NCBI GenBank assembly: GCA_022447555.1
Contig: JAKVBF010000012.1
Span: 18,497-76,906 of the forward strand
Direction: 5' to 3'
Source of the DNA: Mariniblastus sp.
GTDB lineage: Bacteria; Planctomycetota; Planctomycetia; Pirellulales; Pirellulaceae
DNA length: 58,410 bases
Shown here: in pieces, positions 52,614 through 58,410 of the stretch
Layout of the letters: the number at the start of each line of letters is the position of its first letter
Position numbering within the stretch: position 1 is the first letter of the stretch
Program-made: the position numbers and the translations under genes
Notes under the pieces: generated by a model
Seen by the model: the letters and a program-made list of their open reading frames with translations, nothing else
Told to the model about the DNA's origin: nothing
Databases searched by the model: none

Positions 52614-54551
52614 ATGTCCTATCGTTCCATCAAACGCGTGCTTGGCGAATCCAGTCTGGAGCGAAAGATCCGGATCTTGTTTGGCGTGTGTCTGTTGATT
52701 TTGATTGGCGCTGCTTTCTTCTGGGTGAGTCGAATCACTGAAGAACAGATACTCAGTAGTTTGGTAGATAAATCTCGAAGTTTGACGACCGTTTACCTGC
52801 TCGAAGAGCACATGATCAATCAGGCCCGTGATCGCACGGACAAGATTTATGGCAATCGAGCCGTTTTTGAAGGGCTTTCGGATCATGTTCAAACGAACGA
52901 ATTTCAAGCCAGCATGGTTGCGCTGTCTCAGGATTCAGTGCGTCAGGATACGAATCCAGAAGAAGTGGATGCTCAAGACAGAAGTAATCTAGAGCGGATG
53001 ATCCCATTGGCCGCGCAGTTGCAACACATCGAGAATCAAAAACTCATCAACTTGGAGAAAACACTCACGTCAGAGGAGGCGGCTCGCTACAGGGAACTGA
53101 TCAAGCAAGTGAACAAGGAGTCCCATTATCGTTTTGCGGCGGACGAAAAGTATATTTACTATACACCCATGATTTTCAATTCAACGTGCATGCTTTGTCA
53201 TCTGAGTGATCAAGGTTCGTTAGAGTTGGCCGGCGAGGCGGCCGTTGAACAATTGGACGAGACACCGATAGCTTTTTTTCGGATTGAACTGCCTCAGGCT
53301 GAGGCCAAAAATGCGATCACTCAGGCTAGGGCTATTTTGATGACGGTCGCCATCGTCACGGTTTTTATTTCAATGATGGCACTCTATTTAATTGTCCGGT
53401 ACGTCATTGTCAAACCTTTACGGCATTTACGGGATGTGACGGAAGAGGTCGGGCATGGCCGCATGGATGTCCGGGCAGAATTAAACACAGCCGATGAATT
53501 TGAAGAACTCGCGCGTTCATTGAATCGGATGCTTCGTCACTTGCTCGATTCCCAAATGGCGTTACAGAGCGCGAACGACGATCTGGACCGCAAAGTGGAT
53601 GAGCAGGCTCAGCTGAATTTAAAGCTTTATGAAACCAACCAGGTGAAAAGTGAGTTCTTAGCTAATATGAGTCATGAGCTGAGAACGCCCCTAAATAGCA
53701 TCATTGGCTTTTCGGAGATTCTTGAGGATACCGATACACTGACCGATCGCCAAAAGCGCTACGCATCCAATATTCGCAAGTCAGGTCGCTTGCTGCTGGA
53801 TTTGATTAACAACATTTTGGATCTCGCAAAACTGGAAGCGGGTAAAATGGAGGCAATTCCGGTTGAATTCAAAATCGAGCAACTAGCGTCGAACTTATGC
53901 GATATGGTGAGGGCTTTAGCTGAAAAGAAAAATATCCAGCTGGTTTTATGTACCGAGGATGGATTGCCCGGTGCGTTTCAGGATCAGATCAAGATACGTC
54001 AAATTTTGACGAACTTGCTTTCCAATGCCATCAAGTTCACGCCAGAAGGTGGCCGCATCAACGTCACCGTGGATCAGAACGAGGGCCAGCAGATGGTGAT
54101 CAAGGTGACCGACACCGGAGTGGGAATTGCTGAGGATGACCAAGAAATTGTCTTCGAGAAATTTCGCCAAGGACCTTCGGCCATTGGCTCGGACGCACTG
54201 ACCCGGGAATTCTCAGGGACTGGCCTCGGGCTCTCGATCGTCAAAGAGCTTTGCAAACTCTTGGGCGGTTCCATTAGTTTGGATAGCGAGCTTGGCAAGG
54301 GCTCTACATTCACGGTAACCTTGCCTTGGAGTTTGCAGCTTTCTCCCCGGATCAATTCCGAGATCACTCAAACGATCAACGAGATTACAAAGAGTCAACG
54401 AGTTGATTTTGCTCGCACCACCCTGATGGAGCAGCCGTCCCAAACGGATCGCAGTGATTCGGAATCGATTCCTGTCGAGCCTCCTCCGGCGCCTGGCGAA
54501 TCGGAGTCGACAACAGCTCCCCTGACCAGTCCACCTGTAGAAAATAGTTAA
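52614..54551 (+). CDS. Membrane sensor histidine kinase with CxxCH haem-type sensor domain (Tll0287/DUF3365-like)
   Basis: The ATG at 52614 gives 645 residues; an upstream frame to 52551 adds no signal. Membrane segments lie at about 19-40 and 240-265. Between them is a sensor of about 200 residues ending in CMLCH (Cys192, Cys195, His196), a c-type haem attachment motif in the place typical of Tll0287-like domains. HAMP (about 266-320), HisKA SHELRTPLNSIIGF (about 353-366) and an HATPase with NLLSNAIKF, DTGVGI and GTGLGLSIVKEL follow. The C-terminal 60 residues are Pro/Ser/Glu-rich and unstructured. It probably senses redox state or a gas through haem in the periplasm. No response regulator adjoins it. 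Confidence 0.88.
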   Translation: MSYRSIKRVLGESSLERKIRILFGVCLLILIGAAFFWVSRITEEQILSSLVDKSRSLTTVYLLEEHMINQARDRTDKIYGNRAVFEGLSDHVQTNEFQASMVALSQDSVRQDTNPEEVDAQDRSNLERMIPLAAQLQHIENQKLINLEKTLTSEEAARYRELIKQVNKESHYRFAADEKYIYYTPMIFNSTCMLCHLSDQGSLELAGEAAVEQLDETPIAFFRIELPQAEAKNAITQARAILMTVAIVTVFISMMALYLIVRYVIVKPLRHLRDVTEEVGHGRMDVRAELNTADEFEELARSLNRMLRHLLDSQMALQSANDDLDRKVDEQAQLNLKLYETNQVKSEFLANMSHELRTPLNSIIGFSEILEDTDTLTDRQKRYASNIRKSGRLLLDLINNILDLAKLEAGKMEAIPVEFKIEQLASNLCDMVRALAEKKNIQLVLCTEDGLPGAFQDQIKIRQILTNLLSNAIKFTPEGGRINVTVDQNEGQQMVIKVTDTGVGIAEDDQEIVFEKFRQGPSAIGSDALTREFSGTGLGLSIVKELCKLLGGSISLDSELGKGSTFTVTLPWSLQLSPRINSEITQTINEITKSQRVDFARTTLMEQPSQTDRSDSESIPVEPPPAPGESESTTAPLTSPPVENS

Positions 54552-54570
54552 CGAACTGCCGGTTTTCACC

Positions 54571-55044
54571 ATGTCCCAGCACAACCCAGTTTTTGAAGTC
54601 AGTCTCTTTACCGACGGAGCCTGCAGCGGCAACCCAGGTCCTGGGGGATGGGCCTTTGTATTGCGTCACTTGCCGACCGGTCATGAATCAGAGGAATCGG
54701 GTGGCGTGCCCGAAACAACCAATAATCGGATGGAGCTTGAAGCGGTGGTGCAGGGGCTGCAGCGGCTGAAACGACCTTGCCGAGTGGAGTTGTTTACCGA
54801 CAGCGTTTACGTTGGAAAAGGGATGACCGAGTGGATGCCGAATTGGAAGAAAAATGGCTGGAAGCGAAAAGAGAAAAGCAAGCTCGTCCCGGTTAAGAAC
54901 GAAGAGCTCTGGCGTAAGCTCGATACCCTCATTTCAAAACACTCTGTGAAATACACCCGGGTCGCTGGGCACAGCGGCCATCCTGAAAATGATCGTTGTG
55001 ATGAATTGGCGGTAGAAGCCTATCAAAAGTATCTTAATTCGTAA
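54571..55044 (+). CDS. rnhA: Ribonuclease HI
   Basis: The protein has 157 residues. The catalytic acids are in FTDGACSGNPGPGGWAF (Asp11), NNRMELEAVV (Glu), FTDSVYV (Asp) and HPENDRCDELA (Asp), all intact. The basic loop WKKNGWKRKEKSK binds the hybrid. It cleaves RNA in RNA-DNA hybrids. It starts 19 bases after the histidine kinase stop, probably on the same transcript. The 135 bases that follow hold nothing evident. Confidence 0.96.
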   Translation: MSQHNPVFEVSLFTDGACSGNPGPGGWAFVLRHLPTGHESEESGGVPETTNNRMELEAVVQGLQRLKRPCRVELFTDSVYVGKGMTEWMPNWKKNGWKRKEKSKLVPVKNEELWRKLDTLISKHSVKYTRVAGHSGHPENDRCDELAVEAYQKYLNS

Positions 55045-55179
55045 TCCTTGGCAGCGGCTTTTTCTTGCGACGATTCCTTACACGGATTCGTTGCATGATC
55101 CAGTTGGCTTTGATGTGAGCGGTATGGTTGAGCAGATGAGACCGTTTGCCTAGGTCGATTCTAAGAATCGGCATTCAGA

Positions 55180-56670
55180 TTATCTGGGTTTGGTCGCGAC
55201 GCTCTCGTAATCGGGATTATGGCTGACGGTGAAGTTGTAGACCTGGTAAACCGGATCCAAGGGGCCTTGAGCTTCCGCTCGAAGAAAATCACTGGCGGAG
55301 GTCACCTCGATTTTCGGAGCTCCGCATGAAGCCAGAAATTGACCCGGTCGATCGCTTCCAAAAACGAAAGATTCTCCAAGATCGTCCATCCGCATCAGAA
55401 ATTCAGTAATTTCAGGGACATCGGTTCCGCCTTCTACCGACTCTCGTGTGACGAAATCGACCCAAAGTCGAGAGTGTGGATTTTTCATCATTGATAGTAA
55501 GTCTTGAATGATCTGACGGTTGACGGATTCTTCGAAATACATCGAACAACCTTCATAAACCAGAACCGTTGGTTGGCTGGGGTCAAACTGAGGGCAGGAC
55601 TTCAAGACATCTGCCAAATTGTCTTTGAGAAAGTCAGTCTCTAAGCGAACGCGATTTAATGAACCCTGTGGATCGATTTCTTGGATGACACGATCGCGCT
55701 CATCCAGCATTTCAGGCAGGTCCATTTCAAAACAGGTCATATCGGGTCGCCGAATGGCGTGTCGAAAAGCTCGCATATCCAATCCTGCACCAATCAGCAC
55801 CAATTGACGCATTCCGGGAGTATTGCGGATTGTGTTATCAATGTGCTGGGTTCGAGCGACGACCATTTCAGTTAATTGAGGTAGGGCTTTTCGAAGTCGG
55901 GCAGCCAGTAGCTGTCCGTGGGGTCCTGCGGCAATGACCGCGTGGGGGCAGTCGACGCGCAGTCGCTGTCCCGATTCAGAGCTTCGATTCCAATTGAGAT
56001 CCCGACCCGCTCGAATGCCAGCAATCATTCTCGCCGAGGCTTTGATCTTTTGACGGAACAGCAGCGATCGATTGCTCGAGCTATCGAGAAGTTGGATAGT
56101 GGGTTGGGCGAAGTATTTTAAAACACCCTCGGCAACCAATTCACCATTTGATTCAAAGGTGATACCGAGGGAGGCGAGTACTCGCTTCCCCTGCGAGTAT
56201 CGGTGCACAATGGTTGTGGCTGTTTTGTCGTCAATGTGACAGCAACCCGTCAGGTGTCCTGTGCTGGGACGGATGTACTTTACATCCATCGCGGCTAGCC
56301 AGAGGGATGCAGAATCTGTCGGCTTGCATTGGTGGACACCTGCCATCGGGACGCCGTTAAGGAGGCTGGCTAAGGCAGTGCCGCCGGTGTAATCAGCCGA
56401 CAACGAGATGAGGGCTGCCTGATGGGTTCCATGTTGGTTGGTCGTCGCTTGATTGAGTGGCAAAATGGATTTAACGAGTCCATAGTTGACCTCTGACAGC
56501 CTCCAGTCACACGCCTCAAGGACCGGTACTGACTTTCGCAGTAGACGCGTCACCAGTTGTGGGTTCATGCGATCCCGGTAGTCCGCTTCCCAAGAGGTGG
56601 TGTTAGGCTCTTGAACAATCATTAAGTAGATGCTCCGTCGAGGTGATGCTGGATGATAATCCGCTAACAT
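55180..56670 (-). CDS. Fusion of hotdog (DUF4442-like) domain and leucine-carboxyl-methyltransferase-type SAM methyltransferase
   Basis: The ATG at 56670 gives 496 residues; GGGGTGA lies just upstream, and in-frame ATGs at codons 17 and 35 are alternatives. Residues about 35-195 resemble a hotdog-fold thioesterase of the DUF4442/YiiD kind (LSADYTGGTALASLLNG, AMDVKYIRPSTGHL, VAEGVLKYF). Residues about 215-490 are a class I methyltransferase of the PPM1/LCM family: ARTQHIDNTI, motif I LIGAGLDMRAFRH, FEMDLPEML and VYEGCSMYF. LCM-type enzymes methylate carboxylates. The pairing suggests action on an acyl or polyketide-like acid, but the substrate is unknown. Confidence 0.8.
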   Translation of the reverse strand: MLADYHPASPRRSIYLMIVQEPNTTSWEADYRDRMNPQLVTRLLRKSVPVLEACDWRLSEVNYGLVKSILPLNQATTNQHGTHQAALISLSADYTGGTALASLLNGVPMAGVHQCKPTDSASLWLAAMDVKYIRPSTGHLTGCCHIDDKTATTIVHRYSQGKRVLASLGITFESNGELVAEGVLKYFAQPTIQLLDSSSNRSLLFRQKIKASARMIAGIRAGRDLNWNRSSESGQRLRVDCPHAVIAAGPHGQLLAARLRKALPQLTEMVVARTQHIDNTIRNTPGMRQLVLIGAGLDMRAFRHAIRRPDMTCFEMDLPEMLDERDRVIQEIDPQGSLNRVRLETDFLKDNLADVLKSCPQFDPSQPTVLVYEGCSMYFEESVNRQIIQDLLSMMKNPHSRLWVDFVTRESVEGGTDVPEITEFLMRMDDLGESFVFGSDRPGQFLASCGAPKIEVTSASDFLRAEAQGPLDPVYQVYNFTVSHNPDYESVATKPR

Positions 56671-56984
56671 GATTCACCCCAGATAAGTCAATTCAAGGAG
56701 ATTCCGCCGAATGTGACCCCAACCAACAGAAACAGGATACAGATTTAATGGTCCGGTAATTTAGAAAAACCTATGTTTGGGGAGAACTACCGAAGTGAAC
56801 GCGAAAAGTCAGCCTGCTTTTTCTGCAATGTAAACGTCGCACATTCCGTTTTATCCACAATTCCCGTACCCATTTGCGAGCCACTTTACATAGCGGCCAA
56901 AGACGGGTGAGGGAGATTAAACCCGCAAAACAATGGGGATCGGTCATTGGCCCCACGTCGGGTAAGGATTTTTTGTACCGAATC
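56671..56984. other. Divergent intergenic region, about 310 bases
   Basis: The region lies between the methyltransferase fusion (- strand) and the pseudokinase regulator (+ strand). A 71-codon - strand frame is present but has no start signal or family features. No inverted repeat or promoter stands out. Confidence 0.5.
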
Positions 56985-58410
56985 ATGAATCACCCCTTAC
57001 TGAACAAACCGAGCCGCCTGTTGGGCCATTACGAGGTCATTAGCGACGTCGCCCTAGAGAGTGGTAGGCCCCAGAGTTGTAGAGAAATTGGTTTGGTTTG
57101 TGACACTAGTGACGATCGTAAGGTGCTGCTTCGCTATCTCCCGGAAAAGTTTTTTTCAACCAATGATATTTTCCGATTCCAAAACGAGATGCGTCAGCTG
57201 GCCAAAATTCAGACGCCTGCTTTTTCTAGGCCTCTTGATTTTGGCCAAAAAGAAGGAGTGATTTTTTGCACCCAAGAGGCGTTGCCGCATCCCTTGCTTA
57301 CGGAATATTTTTCAAACTCAGAACGTTCGTCATTGAATTTGGATCAAGTGTTAGACTTGGCTCATAATCTATTACGAGTGCTTGAGCAGATTCATCAAAA
57401 AGGATGCGTGTTTGGGACATTGCAAGCATCCTCGATATTTTACGACGGCCACCGAGCGGTGCTTAGCTGTCCGGGTCCTCAAGATTTCCTACAACAACCT
57501 GCTGGAGACGAACCCGCCCTGTCGTTTGCCGAATACGCCTCTCCCGAATTGGCGGGCTCAATCGATCAGGATGTTGGACCCTCCTCGGATTTGTATTCCT
57601 TTGGAGTTTTGTTGTATCGAGTTTTGACTGGGTGCGTGCCGTATCAAGGGAATAGTGTTGGTGACATCATTCTTCAACATTTGACGACTCAGCCACATTT
57701 CGACTGGAATGATCTTGAAATCCCGACAGTTTTGAGGCAGATCATTGCCCGACTTTTAAAGAAGGAACCCCGAGACCGTTATCAATCTGCCAGTGCCGTG
57801 CTGAATGATATTGAATTCTTGATTCAAGCAAGGCATCAGGGAAAAGTCTTGGATGATTTTGTCGTTGGTAGAGCGGATTCACGAACCTCAATTATTGAGC
57901 CAGCCTTGGTGGGACGGTCGGCGGAGTTGGGCCGCCTGAAAGACGCTCTCGAGGCGGTTCGGAGCGGCATTAGTCAGGTCGCTTCCGTCACCAGCCCTAG
58001 CGGTATGGGAAAATCTCGCCTCATCCACGAACTGCTGCGAGACGCGACCTCACAAGGCTTTAGGATCTACCGCGGCATGGCGACCAATCAAGCAGGCCAA
58101 TTGCCGATGGCTCCGCTTCTGAACATCGCGCGTCAATTTGCGCTGTACGTCGCCGCGAATCAGGGACAAAAGCCGCGGCTACACCGAGAGTTAGCAGACT
58201 TTCGGGAAGAAATTTCGACGATCCTTCCTGAATTTGCAAGAGAGCTCGGTTGGAGTACCAAACAATTGGTTGGTCCGGATGAGCTAGGAGCCAATCGAGT
58301 CAATCGCGCCGTGGCCAATGTATTATTCCGAGTGGGTACAGAGCAGGCTCCTGCACTGATCTGGCTGGATGATTGCCAATGGCTCGATTCAAGGTCTCTG
58401 GATATTCTTC
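56985..58410 (+). CDS. Pseudokinase-AAA ATPase regulator, PknK-like (3' end missing)
   Basis: From ATG 56985, 475 codons are open to the window end with no stop, so the gene continues outside. Residues about 15-280 align with a bacterial Ser/Thr kinase, keeping the structural YASPELA and SDLYSFGVLLYRVLTGCVPY segments. The VAIK lysine is Arg50, the HRDLKPSN loop reads FGTLQASS (143-150) and the DFG site reads CPG (162-164), so it should be inactive. Residues from about 308 form an AAA-type ATPase with P-loop SPSGMGKS (337-344) and Walker B ALIWLDDCQW (457-466), as in PknK and other large signalling ATPases. The missing C-terminus probably holds helical repeats or an output domain. Confidence 0.8.
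   Translation, partial: MNHPLLNKPSRLLGHYEVISDVALESGRPQSCREIGLVCDTSDDRKVLLRYLPEKFFSTNDIFRFQNEMRQLAKIQTPAFSRPLDFGQKEGVIFCTQEALPHPLLTEYFSNSERSSLNLDQVLDLAHNLLRVLEQIHQKGCVFGTLQASSIFYDGHRAVLSCPGPQDFLQQPAGDEPALSFAEYASPELAGSIDQDVGPSSDLYSFGVLLYRVLTGCVPYQGNSVGDIILQHLTTQPHFDWNDLEIPTVLRQIIARLLKKEPRDRYQSASAVLNDIEFLIQARHQGKVLDDFVVGRADSRTSIIEPALVGRSAELGRLKDALEAVRSGISQVASVTSPSGMGKSRLIHELLRDATSQGFRIYRGMATNQAGQLPMAPLLNIARQFALYVAANQGQKPRLHRELADFREEISTILPEFARELGWSTKQLVGPDELGANRVNRAVANVLFRVGTEQAPALIWLDDCQWLDSRSLDIL

Noticed and set aside
56771-56986. 71-codon - strand frame ahead of the pseudokinase gene
   Set aside because: Very basic composition, no start signal, and it lies in a divergent promoter region.
1-58410. 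CRISPR arrays, tRNA or rRNA genes, insertion sequences, prophage
   Set aside because: No regular direct repeats, cloverleaf-like sequences, transposase motifs or phage structural genes were seen by eye; a covariance-model scan was not possible.

Overview
The window reads as chromosomal DNA of a planctomycete, probably a Pirellulaceae-like relative. I infer this from an exosortase of the large planctomycete type, a secreted protein with a Trp-Tyr-Tyr...GLPLLAK segment that I associate with that phylum, small conserved hypotheticals, weak Shine-Dalgarno use and a base composition near 50% GC. No rRNA, tRNA, CRISPR array, insertion sequence or phage gene was recognised.

Region 1 (1-4803, + strand): the 3' part of a PQQ-type beta-propeller gene, then a full-length fused 5-oxoprolinase/hydantoinase.

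Region 2 (4736-30574, all - strand, about 26 kb): a cell-surface polysaccharide locus read right to left. It opens with a NusG-like elongation factor and a 360-base leader. Next come GDP-fucose genes (fcl, gmd), a secreted hypothetical, rmlB and rmlA, a Wzx-type flippase, six glycosyltransferases (three GT4, three GT2), a Wzy-type polymerase, a WbpA/WbpP-type pair for UDP-HexNAc uronate, and a UDP-glucuronate 4-epimerase. After a 400-base gap with hairpins come an exosortase, a tandem exosortase-like paralogue lacking all three catalytic residues, a GalU-type uridylyltransferase, and a GHMP kinase that strongly resembles plant glucuronokinase and overlaps the GalU gene. The nucleotide sugars, transferases, flippase and polymerase fit a Wzy-dependent pathway. 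The priming transferase, outer-membrane export genes, rmlC and rmlD are absent from the window.

Region 3 (30802-37883, - strand): central metabolism. It has an FAD/Fe-S lactate- or glycolate-type dehydrogenase cut in two by one in-frame TAA, 6-phosphogluconolactonase, a glucosamine-6-phosphate deaminase fused to a PIG-L deacetylase domain, and an ornithine cyclodeaminase-like protein.

Region 4 (38172-55044, mixed strands): mostly housekeeping genes. These are an SRPBCC protein, folD, a large lipoprotein with an ABC ATPase but no permease, trpBA, mutM, an NtrB-like kinase, nadD, priA, a histidine kinase with a CxxCH haem motif in its sensor domain, and rnhA.

Region 5 (55180-58410): a hotdog-domain/leucine-carboxyl-methyltransferase fusion. 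The 5' part of a large PknK-like regulator follows; its kinase domain has lost every catalytic motif and is joined to an AAA-type ATPase. It runs off the window end.

The most notable items are the plant-like glucuronokinase/GalU pair, the active/inactive exosortase tandem, the TAA-split dehydrogenase and the pseudokinase-ATPase.
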